Part shown: positions 1 through 6,698 of the stretch, one piece after another | Layout: each line of letters opens with the position of its first letter | Position numbering within the stretch: the stretch's first letter is position 1 | Source: Thermoplasmata archaeon | GTDB lineage: Archaea > Thermoplasmatota > JAKEGO01 | NCBI GenBank assembly: GCA_022615805.1 | Contig: JAKEGO010000154.1 | Coordinates: 1 to 22,662, forward strand | Direction of reading: 5' to 3' | DNA length: 22,662 bases | Program-made: the position numbers and the translations under genes | The notes under the pieces: model-generated | The model's database searches: none | Told to the model about the DNA's origin: nothing | What the model saw: only the letters and a program-made list of their open reading frames with translations

Positions 1-1
1 C

Positions 2-757
2 ATAGATCGGATCGGCACCAGCCAGACCGACATCGCCATGAGGATGGGCTACTCCGACGAGGAACTCGCCTCGCTGCCCGAGGGCTCGAACCTCGGGCTC
101 GGGTGCGGCAACCCTGTTGCGCTGGCATCGCTGGTGGAGGGCGAGACCGTTCTCGACCTCGGCTCCGGAGGCGGCATCGACTGCTTCCTCGCCGCCCAGG
201 CCGTGGGACCCGGCGGGCGCGTCATCGGCGTCGACATGACGGAGGAGATGGTGAAGCGCGCCCGGAGGAACGCGTTCGCCGCTGGCGTCCCCAATGTCGA
301 GTTCCGGCTCGGCAGGATCGAGGACATCCCCGTGGACGACGGAGCCGCCGACGTCGTCATCTCCAATTGCGTCATCAACCTCTCGCCCGACAAGGCGACG
401 ACGTTCCGCGAGGCCTATCGGGTCCTCCGTCCCGGAGGCAGGCTCATGGTCTCGGACATCGTCCTGCACGGGGAGCTCCCCGAGCCGATAAGGAGGAACG
501 CGAGGGCCGTGGTGAGCTGCCTCGGGGGGGCGCTGCCCCTGGACGAGTACCTCGGGCTGATCCGCCAGGCGGGTTTCGGGGACATCGAGGTCGTCGGCGA
601 GGACCCATTCCCGGTCTCGCTCGACACCAACAGGGCGACCATGGACGCCATCGCGGGAGAACGTCCGGCGACCGAGGATGACATCAGGGCGGCCGAGGGG
701 ATAGCCTTCTCGGCGAAGGTGAAGGCCATCAAACCGCCGGACGCCGATGCGGATTAG
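2..757 (+). CDS. arsM: Arsenite S-adenosylmethionine methyltransferase (ArsM), 5'-truncated by the window edge
   Basis: Cytosolic SAM-dependent enzyme that methylates As(III) for detoxification. The frame is open from base 2 with no stop before the first Met at 38. That Met lies inside the family's conserved region (MGYSDEELASLPEGSNLGLG), so the real start is upstream of the window. The Rossmann SAM motif DLGSGGGID follows, then the acidic strand end GVDMTEEM. All three cysteines that bind arsenic in this family are present: in GLGCGNP (codon at 104), SNCVINL (368) and VSCLGGAL (518). The C-terminal part matches the usual ArsM tail. The stop is TAG. The gene converges on the histidine kinase downstream. 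Its operator and any ArsR regulator would lie outside the window. Family assignment is firm; methylation activity is inferred from the complete cysteine set. Confidence 0.93.
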   Translation: MDRIGTSQTDIAMRMGYSDEELASLPEGSNLGLGCGNPVALASLVEGETVLDLGSGGGIDCFLAAQAVGPGGRVIGVDMTEEMVKRARRNAFAAGVPNVEFRLGRIEDIPVDDGAADVVISNCVINLSPDKATTFREAYRVLRPGGRLMVSDIVLHGELPEPIRRNARAVVSCLGGALPLDEYLGLIRQAGFGDIEVVGEDPFPVSLDTNRATMDAIAGERPATEDDIRAAEGIAFSAKVKAIKPPDADAD

Positions 758-798
758 GGCGCTCCAGGAGCCACATCGGTGGGGTTTCGCATCAGGAG

Positions 799-842
799 AT
801 TTATAGTATTTTATTTTATATATATTTTCTCGAAATATTGAT
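799..842 (+). terminator. AT-rich, T-run stretch between convergent genes
   Basis: A 44-base A/T block with several T runs sits 42 bases after the arsM stop, in otherwise G+C-rich DNA. Archaeal transcription commonly stops at U-rich tracts without a hairpin, so this is the likely arsM terminator. No plus-strand gene begins after it, which argues against a promoter. The rest of 758-941 shows nothing recognisable. Confidence 0.45.
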
Positions 843-941
843 ATCCTCCGGCCTATATGGAGATGGGACCGGGAACATTATCGTGATAACGATGGAGGGA
901 GCGCAAGCGACGGAGGTCGGACCGGCGCGCCCGGGGAACGC

Positions 942-2897
942 TCACCTGACATCGGCCCGGACCCTGAACGTCGTGCCGGCGCCCGCGTCCATCTCGATCG
1001 ATCCCGATATCTGCTCCACGAGGGTGACCACGAGCTGCATCCCGAGGGTCGGTGTGTCCCTGAAATCCACACTGGCGGGGAACCCGACGCCGTCGTCGCG
1101 GACGGTGAGCGTGAACTCCTGGCGGTGTGAGACGAGCTCGATGCGCACCCGCCCGGACTCGCGACCGGCGAAAGCGTGCTTGTAGGCGTTGGATATCAAC
1201 TCGTTCACGAGGAGGCCCACGGGGACCGCGCGGTCTATGCCGAGGAGGACGTTGTCGCCGACGACCTCGAGCTCGATGCGTGCGTCGCCCCTGTACGTGC
1301 TGGCCAGATGGCCGCCGAGGATCCTCACGTACTCGAGCAGGTCCACGCCCGCGAGGTCCTCCGACTGGTACAGGAGGTTGTGTATGAGGCCCATGGACAC
1401 GACGCGGTCCTGCACCTCCTTGAACACCACCAGCATCTCGGGGTCCCCGATCGTCGACGACTGGAGGCTCATCATGCTGGAGATCACCTGCATGTTGTTC
1501 TTCACCCGGTGGTGGATCTCCTTCAGCATGACCTCCTTCTCCTCGAGGGACGCGACGAGTTCGTGCTGCGCGCGCACGCGTTCCGAGATGTCGCGGGAGA
1601 TGAGCTGGATGCCGGTGACCGCGCCCTCCTGGCGGACGAGGCCCTGGTGGACCTCGATCCATCGCTTCCTCCCGCCTATCTCGGTGCAGATGGTGATCGG
1701 CTCCACACGCTCCCCCCGGACCAGACTCTCGAAGATGTCCACGTACTCGTCCAGATGGTCCGGGTCGACGACGCCGATGTCAAGGAAGGACCTTCCGATC
1801 ATACTGTCCCGCGGGATCTCGGCGAACTGGGCGGTGACGTCGTTCACATCCACGATATCGCCGTCCAGATCCAGTATCGTGATAGATTCGGGGGACGATT
1901 CGAAGAGAGCGCGGTAGCGCGCCTCGCTCGCCCGCAGGGCCGATTCTGCCTGTCTCCTGTCCGTGATGTCGCGGAAAAAGACGAGGGTCGCCGGCCTCCC
2001 GCGGAAGTCGATGTTCCCCACGTTCACCTCGACGGGGACGAGGGTGCCGGAACGCGTCTGGATGTCGATCTCGTAGATCGACGGGACCTCCTCGCCGTGC
2101 ATCCTCGCCCGGTACCGGCGCCGCACCGCGTTCCGGTGCGCCGGTGCGACGATGTTCTGGAAGTCCGAGCCGATCAGCCGGTCCATGGGCGTGGCGGTGA
2201 GCCTGACCACCGCAGTGTTCGCGAACCGGATGCGCCCGTTCTGGACCATCATGATGCCGTCCTTGGACGACTCCACCAGTGTCCGGAACTCCTCCTCGCT
2301 CTTCCCCTGCTCCGCGATCGCCTTCTCCATGCCGTGCGCGGATAGCCACGAGACGGCCGCAAGCGCGAAGAGCCCGCCGATGGCGGAGACGTCGATGGCG
2401 ATGTCGAGGGACAGGCCGATGAACGCGAGGAGCGCGGAGCTGGAGCACGCGACGATGAAGCTGGCCCATGACCGGAACAGGTAGCTCGCCATCAGTATCG
2501 GGATGGCGAAGAGGTACCTGCTCCTCCCCTCCACGAGCTGCCTCGGCGCGTCGGCTATCGTGATGATGACCAGCATCGTCACGAGGAGGAGCGCCCCTGC
2601 CTGGTCCACCCTCCCACCTCGGTTGAAGGTGTAAACCACCAGGCCAGAGGGGACCGCGATCAACATCACCAAGAGGAGATGGACGAGTTCGTCGCGAGGA
2701 TGACCGGGTTGGACCATCAGTTGGACGAAGGCGGCGATCGTTGAAAGCGCGAGTATGACGGCGATGCTCGCGAGGAGGATGTTGAGGAGCTGCGCGCGCC
2801 GGGCCTCGTCCCGATCATCGTATGGGACGTCGAGAAGTATGCTCTCCACCTTCCGCCTGAGTGCCCTGCCCGCCATGCTATCCGCCCAGAGGAACAT
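942..2897 (-). CDS. Membrane sensor histidine kinase, PAS-PAS-HisKA_2-HATPase
   Basis: Likely autophosphorylating sensor kinase at the membrane, 651 residues. About six hydrophobic segments lie between residues 37 and 186 (roughly 37-61, 70-91, 99-116, 128-142, 145-165, 172-187), with no large external domain between them. Two PAS domains follow (about 203-315 and 323-440), each ending in the typical FFRDITDRR or ISRDISER signature. The HisKA_2 helix has EIHHRVKNN with the phosphoacceptor His at about 463. The ATPase has an N box (LLVNELISNAYKH, about 562-574) and a G box (DDGVGFP, about 601-607). No receiver domain or response regulator is adjacent, so it is an orphan kinase here. An alternative Met at residue 8 (base 2876) fits the upstream TATA spacing better than the first Met. 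The sensed signal cannot be read from the sequence. Confidence 0.93.
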   Translation of the reverse strand: MFLWADSMAGRALRRKVESILLDVPYDDRDEARRAQLLNILLASIAVILALSTIAAFVQLMVQPGHPRDELVHLLLVMLIAVPSGLVVYTFNRGGRVDQAGALLLVTMLVIITIADAPRQLVEGRSRYLFAIPILMASYLFRSWASFIVACSSSALLAFIGLSLDIAIDVSAIGGLFALAAVSWLSAHGMEKAIAEQGKSEEEFRTLVESSKDGIMMVQNGRIRFANTAVVRLTATPMDRLIGSDFQNIVAPAHRNAVRRRYRARMHGEEVPSIYEIDIQTRSGTLVPVEVNVGNIDFRGRPATLVFFRDITDRRQAESALRASEARYRALFESSPESITILDLDGDIVDVNDVTAQFAEIPRDSMIGRSFLDIGVVDPDHLDEYVDIFESLVRGERVEPITICTEIGGRKRWIEVHQGLVRQEGAVTGIQLISRDISERVRAQHELVASLEEKEVMLKEIHHRVKNNMQVISSMMSLQSSTIGDPEMLVVFKEVQDRVVSMGLIHNLLYQSEDLAGVDLLEYVRILGGHLASTYRGDARIELEVVGDNVLLGIDRAVPVGLLVNELISNAYKHAFAGRESGRVRIELVSHRQEFTLTVRDDGVGFPASVDFRDTPTLGMQLVVTLVEQISGSIEMDAGAGTTFRVRADVR

Positions 2898-2906
2898 CGA
2901 TGCCGT

Positions 2907-2917
2907 ATATTAATTAT
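2907..2917 (-). promoter_or_regulatory. TATA-like box upstream of the histidine kinase
   Basis: On the minus strand the A/T run ATAATTAATATA stands alone in G+C-rich DNA, 10-20 bases before the first Met of the kinase. A start site about 26 bases downstream would fall near 2886. That would favour translation from the internal Met at 2876. Confidence 0.5.
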
Positions 2918-2931
2918 GACATCGGGTGCTT

Positions 2932-3042
2932 TGTAGAAACCCTCGACAGCAAGTGACCGCTGATACATGTTCGTCATTGCATTCGAACGTGGAGAACGGC
3001 TGGAAGAGCCGCAGACACTCGTTCGACGACAGGGTTTCTACA
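2932..3042. repeat. Perfect 12-bp inverted repeat bounding a 111-bp segment
   Basis: TGTAGAAACCCT at 2932-2943 is repeated as its exact reverse complement at 3031-3042, with 87 bases between. Inside lies a small hairpin with a 5-bp stem (2997-3011, cggct / agccg). No open frame of interest lies in the segment. It could be a small terminal-inverted-repeat element, a structured RNA or a regulatory hairpin; the sequence does not decide. I see nothing else recognisable in the rest of the gene-free interval 2918-3165. Confidence 0.5.
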
Positions 3043-3165
3043 GAGCTCATCGGGGGACGGAGTACCTGCGTTCATCCCCATGTGAACGCATCACAACGGT
3101 CGCCCTATCGGGTCCAGAACGAGGGCGGTCACCCGAAGGCCCGTTGCCATCGACGGTCGCCCGAC

Positions 3166-3366
3166 CTAACGGCGCCTGTGAACCGCGATGAACCTCTCGA
3201 GCGACCTGTCGTACGTTCGCTCCACGTCCGGCGGGAAGAGGCATGCGGGAAGCTCGCGGTGCGACCAGTGGTACCTCAGGCACTCGCAGCACCTGCCCTT
3301 CCGGTCGCAGCCCGTATAGGTGCAGCTGCACTCCGCCACGTTCTCCTCGACGTTGCACTCCGTCAT
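3166..3366 (-). CDS. Small cysteine-rich protein, DUF6485-like
   Basis: A 66-residue soluble protein with eight cysteines (positions 4, 13, 15, 20, 26, 27, 29 and 42). It resembles the DUF6485 family, whose members show the pattern ECNV..N...C.C.Y..C.RKG.CCECLRYH....LPACFFP.DVE.TYDRS.ERF. Nearly every element of that pattern is here. The cysteine spacing suggests a metal or Fe-S site, but the function is unknown. The start at 3366 follows a GGGAG Shine-Dalgarno and matches the family's usual N-terminus; a Met at 3390 is an alternative. It lies 73 bases after etfA on the same strand and is probably the last gene of the acd-etf operon. Confidence 0.85.
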   Translation of the reverse strand: MTECNVEENVAECSCTYTGCDRKGRCCECLRYHWSHRELPACLFPPDVERTYDRSLERFIAVHRRR

Positions 3367-3439
3367 GGCGCTCCCTGCGATGCGTGACATCCTCTCGCGG
3401 TGCGGCCCTGTACGGTTCGTGGGCCGGAGCGCCGCCACT

Positions 3440-4432
3440 TCAGTCCTGCATCGCCTTGATGGCGGCGGTCAGCGCCGGGACGACCTCGTGGAGGTCGCCG
3501 ACGATGCTGTAATCCGCGACGCTGTGGATCGTGGCCTGTGGGTCCTTGTTGATGGCGACGATGACGGTCGAGCCCATCATGCCGGCCCGGTGCTGCACCG
3601 ACCCGCTGATCCCGCATGCGATGTAGAGCTCCGGCGCGACGGTCTTGCCGGTCTGCCCGACCTGATGGTCGTGGTCGATCCACCCGCTGTCGACCGCGAC
3701 ACGCGATCCGCCGACCTCGCCGCCGAGGGCCTCGGCGAGCGCCCTGATCTTCTCGAAGCCGGCGGCGCCGCCGACGCCGCGGCCGCCCGAGACGATGATC
3801 TTCGCGGCCTCCAGGTCGACCTTCCTGTGGGCCTCCTTGACCATTTCGAGCAGCTTGACCGCCATGTCCCCGGGAGCGGGCTTGAAATCGACCTTAACGA
3901 TCCTGCCCTTCCGGGACCTGTCTGGTTCGAGGGGTCTCATGACGCCGGGCCGGCACGTGGACATCTGCGGCCGTTTGGTGGGGCACATGATCTGGGCCAT
4001 CAGGCTCCCGCCGAACGTTGGCCTTGTGCTGACCAGGAGCTTGCTCTCCGGGTCGATGTCGAGCCCGGTGCAGTCGGCCGTCAGCCCGGTGTAGATGCGC
4101 TGCGCCACCCTCGGCGCGAGGTCGCGGCCGATGTGCGTGGCGGGGAACACCACGATCTCCGGCGAGAAGTCCTTGATCGCCTTCACGGTCGCCGTGGTGT
4201 AGGGCAGCGTCAGGAAATGCTCAAGTTCCGGGGCGTCCACGAGGTATACCTTGTCGGCACCATAGGCGAACAGGTCCTGCGCCATTCCCTTGACGCCGTG
4301 GCCTATGAGGATCGCCCCCAGGGGGACGCCGAGGTCGTTTGCCAGCCTGCGACCGGCCCCGAGGAGCTCGAGGGCCACCTTCTTCAGCACTCCCTCCCTC
4401 TGTTCAGCGTAGATGAAGACCTCGCCCGTCAT
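3440..4432 (-). CDS. etfA: Electron transfer flavoprotein, alpha subunit
   Basis: FAD-binding half of the ETF heterodimer, 330 residues, the normal length. The N-terminal ETF domain (about 1-190) is followed by the C-terminal FAD domain. Its signatures are SGGRGVGG (215-222), GGSRVAVDSGW (241-251), GQTGKTVAPELY (259-270) and GISGSVQHRAG (274-284), which includes the conserved flavin-contacting His. NKDP (295-298) and the Asp-Tyr near 307 bind the cofactor. The start is fixed by position: ATG lies four bases after the etfB stop, with GAGGTGAT as Shine-Dalgarno overlapping that stop. It pairs with EtfB and takes electrons from, or gives them to, the acyl-CoA dehydrogenase encoded first in the operon. 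Whether it belongs to a bifurcating ETF depends mostly on EtfB. Confidence 0.96.
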   Translation of the reverse strand: MTGEVFIYAEQREGVLKKVALELLGAGRRLANDLGVPLGAILIGHGVKGMAQDLFAYGADKVYLVDAPELEHFLTLPYTTATVKAIKDFSPEIVVFPATHIGRDLAPRVAQRIYTGLTADCTGLDIDPESKLLVSTRPTFGGSLMAQIMCPTKRPQMSTCRPGVMRPLEPDRSRKGRIVKVDFKPAPGDMAVKLLEMVKEAHRKVDLEAAKIIVSGGRGVGGAAGFEKIRALAEALGGEVGGSRVAVDSGWIDHDHQVGQTGKTVAPELYIACGISGSVQHRAGMMGSTVIVAINKDPQATIHSVADYSIVGDLHEVVPALTAAIKAMQD

Positions 4433-4436
4433 CCGA

Positions 4437-5225
4437 TCACCTCAGCGCGTTCCTGTCCCTCAGGCGCCCGATGAGCGCGTCCACCCTCTCGTGGACCGAG
4501 CCTTCGAGCTTCTCGCCGGCCCGTTTCGGGACCATCACGAAGGTCTTCTTGACCTGCGTGGGGGAACCCTTGAGGCCGATCTTCTCGGGGTCGGCCCCCA
4601 GGTCGGCCGCGGTCATCGTCTTGACCTCCTTCTCGCGGTAGGCCGTCACGATGCCCCGCACGCTCGGGTACCTCGGCTCGTTGAGATCGCCTATCACTGT
4701 GATGAGCGCGGGCAACGGTATCTCGAGGATCTCGTGGCCGTCCTCCAGGGCGCGCTCGACCGTGAGCCTCCCCTTTCCGACCTTGACCTTCCTGACGTAC
4801 GTCACCTGAGGCAGGCCGAGGTAGTCGGCCATCTGCGGGCCCACCTGTGCCGTGTCGCCGTCGATGGCCTGCCTCCCCGCGATGATGAGGTCGAAATCGC
4901 CGAGGGCCTGGACCGCCTTGCCGAGGCTGTACGCGGTCGCCCACGTGTCCGAACCGGCGAAGGCGCGGTCGGTCAGGAGCACCGCCTCGTCGACCCCCAT
5001 CGCGAGCGCTTCCCGAAGGGCGTCGTCCGCCTGCGGCGGCCCCATGGATAGGACGGTGATGCGCCCGCCGTGGGCCTCCCGGATGCGGAGGGCCTCCTCG
5101 ATCGCATGCCTGTCGTCCGGGTTGATGATGCTCGGCACGCCCTCGCGGATGAGCGTCCCCTTCTTCTCGTCGATCCTTACGTCGTTCGTGTCCGGAACCT
5201 GCTTGATGCAGACGATCATTTCCAT
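4437..5225 (-). CDS. etfB: Electron transfer flavoprotein, beta subunit (bifurcating-type signature)
   Basis: Partner of EtfA, 262 residues. It carries V10-P11-D12-T13 and then LIREGVPSIINPDDRHAIEEAL, LSMGPPQADDALREALAMG, LLTDRAFAGSDTWATAY and GRQAIDGDTAQVGPQ. In the ETF family these features go with the group that binds a second FAD and NAD(H) and can bifurcate electrons. The classical group instead carries AMP at this site. This is family knowledge, not proof of bifurcation here. The start follows GAGGTGAT, four bases after the acyl-CoA dehydrogenase stop, the same arrangement as before etfA. Translation of the three genes is probably coupled. Confidence 0.96.
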   Translation of the reverse strand: MEMIVCIKQVPDTNDVRIDEKKGTLIREGVPSIINPDDRHAIEEALRIREAHGGRITVLSMGPPQADDALREALAMGVDEAVLLTDRAFAGSDTWATAYSLGKAVQALGDFDLIIAGRQAIDGDTAQVGPQMADYLGLPQVTYVRKVKVGKGRLTVERALEDGHEILEIPLPALITVIGDLNEPRYPSVRGIVTAYREKEVKTMTAADLGADPEKIGLKGSPTQVKKTFVMVPKRAGEKLEGSVHERVDALIGRLRDRNALR

Positions 5226-5229
5226 GCGA

Positions 5230-6366
5230 TCACCTCAACAGGCTGCCCGCGATGACCATCCTCTGCACCTCCGATGTGCCTTCGTAGAGCTCGGTGATCT
5301 TCGCGTCCCTGTACAGACGCTCGACGGTGTAGTCCTTGATGTAGCCGTACCCGCCGTGGACCTGGATGGCGTTGCGCGTCACCCGTACTGCGACGTCCGA
5401 CGCCATGAGCTTGGCCATTGCGGCCTCCACGCTGTACGACCTCCCCCTGTCCTTCGCGTATGCCGCCCTCCTGACGAGGTGCCGCGATGCCGCGATCTCG
5501 GTCGCCATGTCGGCGAGGAACCACTGGATGGCCTGGAACTTCGAGATCGACTTCCCGAACTGCTCGCGTTCGATCGAGTACCTGAGCGATTCGTCGAGCG
5601 CGGCCTGGGCGATCCCGACGGCCTGGGCGGCGATGCCTATGCGGCCGCCATCCAGGGTGGACATGGCTATCTTGAACCCCTTGCCCTCGCCGCCGAGGAG
5701 GTTCGCCCTGGGGACCCGGAGGTCGTCGAAGAAGAGCTCGCCCGCCCCGTTCCCGCGGATGCCCATCTTGTCCTCGATCTTCCCTACGCTGAAGCCCGGC
5801 ATCCCGCGCTCGACGATGAACGCGCTGATCCCCCGGCTCCCCTGCTTCGGGTCCGTGAGGACGAAGATGATGAAGATGTCCGCCTTCTCGGCGTTCGAGA
5901 TGAACACCTTGGATCCGTTGATGACATATCCCTCGCCCTCGCGAACCGCGACCGACCTCTGGGACCCGGCATCGGTGCCGGCGCCGGGCTCGGTCAGGCC
6001 GAAGGCGCCCAGGCCGGTGGTGGCGAGCCTCCTCAGGTACCGCTCCTTCTGGTCATCGGTGCCGAAGGCCTCGATGGGCCAGCAACAGAGGGAGTTGTTG
6101 ACGGAGCAAATGACCCCGGTGGTGGCGCACGCCCGGGAGAGCTCCTCGATGGCGATGGAATAGGAGATCGTGTCGAGGCCGCCGCCGCCCCACCTCGGGT
6201 CGACCATCATCCCGAGGAGGCCCAGCTTGCCCATCTTCTCGACGGTCTCGACGGGGAACCGGCCCGACTGGTCGATCTCCTGCGCCAGTGGTCCGACCTC
6301 GCGTTCCGCGAAGTCGCGCACCGTTCGCTGGACGAGGCGCTGTTCCTTCGAGAGCGTGAAATCCAT
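5230..6366 (-). CDS. Acyl-CoA dehydrogenase (short/butyryl-chain type)
   Basis: FAD enzyme that oxidises an acyl-CoA to its 2-enoyl-CoA (or the reverse, if coupled to bifurcation). It has 378 residues, the usual length. The N-terminal helical domain is followed by the middle beta domain, with FGLTEPGAGTDAGS and NGSKVFISNAEKADIF. The C-terminal helical domain has REQFGKSISKFQAIQW, QVHGGYGYIKDYTVERLYRDAKI and the catalytic loop TELYEGTSEVQR. The base is Glu at about residue 362. I chose the Met at 6366 because it begins the family-like MDFTLSKEQ and follows AGGAGG eight bases upstream. The frame is open to 6396, but those residues are not family-like. It is the first gene of the acd-etfB-etfA operon. 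Chain-length preference cannot be read with confidence. Confidence 0.95.
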   Translation of the reverse strand: MDFTLSKEQRLVQRTVRDFAEREVGPLAQEIDQSGRFPVETVEKMGKLGLLGMMVDPRWGGGGLDTISYSIAIEELSRACATTGVICSVNNSLCCWPIEAFGTDDQKERYLRRLATTGLGAFGLTEPGAGTDAGSQRSVAVREGEGYVINGSKVFISNAEKADIFIIFVLTDPKQGSRGISAFIVERGMPGFSVGKIEDKMGIRGNGAGELFFDDLRVPRANLLGGEGKGFKIAMSTLDGGRIGIAAQAVGIAQAALDESLRYSIEREQFGKSISKFQAIQWFLADMATEIAASRHLVRRAAYAKDRGRSYSVEAAMAKLMASDVAVRVTRNAIQVHGGYGYIKDYTVERLYRDAKITELYEGTSEVQRMVIAGSLLR

Positions 6367-6405
6367 GGGGGGCCGTCCTCCTGGTCGGTGGAGCATCCGT
6401 TCGGT

Positions 6406-6420
6406 TTACTTAATTCTTTC
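6406..6420 (-). promoter_or_regulatory. Promoter of the acd-etfBA operon
   Basis: On the minus strand the A/T-rich AAAGAATTAAGTAAA is the only such stretch before the acyl-CoA dehydrogenase. A start site about 26 bases on would leave a leader of roughly 20 bases that contains the AGGAGG Shine-Dalgarno. Confidence 0.5.
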
Positions 6421-6539
6421 GTAATCCTTCTTCGGGCTGTGCAGTTAAACCCGATCGCGCCTGGAGCCCGAACATCGATCGGTCATCGGCCGCAGTGACC
6501 GAACTGCCCATTCAGGTTCCCGCCCTCTTGCCCGGAACA

Positions 6540-6690
6540 CGTGAATCGTTTATTCAACAGCACCCCGTCTTCGACCGAATGGTCTAGCCTGGTTCCCGGA
6601 TGAGGAACGTGGCCATCGATCCGATCCCCGGGCCAATGGTCGACCCGCTGATGGCCGGATCGATGCTCGTTGGCAGTGGGGCACCGGAGG
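6540..6690 (-). repeat. Diverged inverted copy of the 154-bp repeat
   Basis: Read on the minus strand, this interval aligns by eye with the tandem repeat at 15637-16098. The core around CATTGGCCCGGGGATCGG (complement of 6621-6638) matches the first copy of that array, and the match continues through GTTCCTCATC and GGAACCAGGCT. Agreement over the central 50 bases is about 85% by hand count, then fades. It lies directly after the serS stop. The rest of the gene-free interval 6421-6540 shows only weak, unconvincing resemblance. Confidence 0.7.
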
Positions 6691-6698
6691 ATCGACCT

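Noticed and set aside
3010..3045. Possible tRNA T-arm (GTTCGA)
   Set aside because: No acceptor stem, anticodon stem or conserved D-arm could be paired around it.
4852..6498. A 548-codon plus-strand frame opposite etfB and the acyl-CoA dehydrogenase
   Set aside because: It is antisense to two clear enzymes with Shine-Dalgarno sites, and its own product has no recognisable domain.
6421..6540. A second diverged 154-bp repeat unit upstream of the inverted copy
   Set aside because: At the expected 154-base offset only short, scattered matches were found, no better than chance in G+C-rich DNA.
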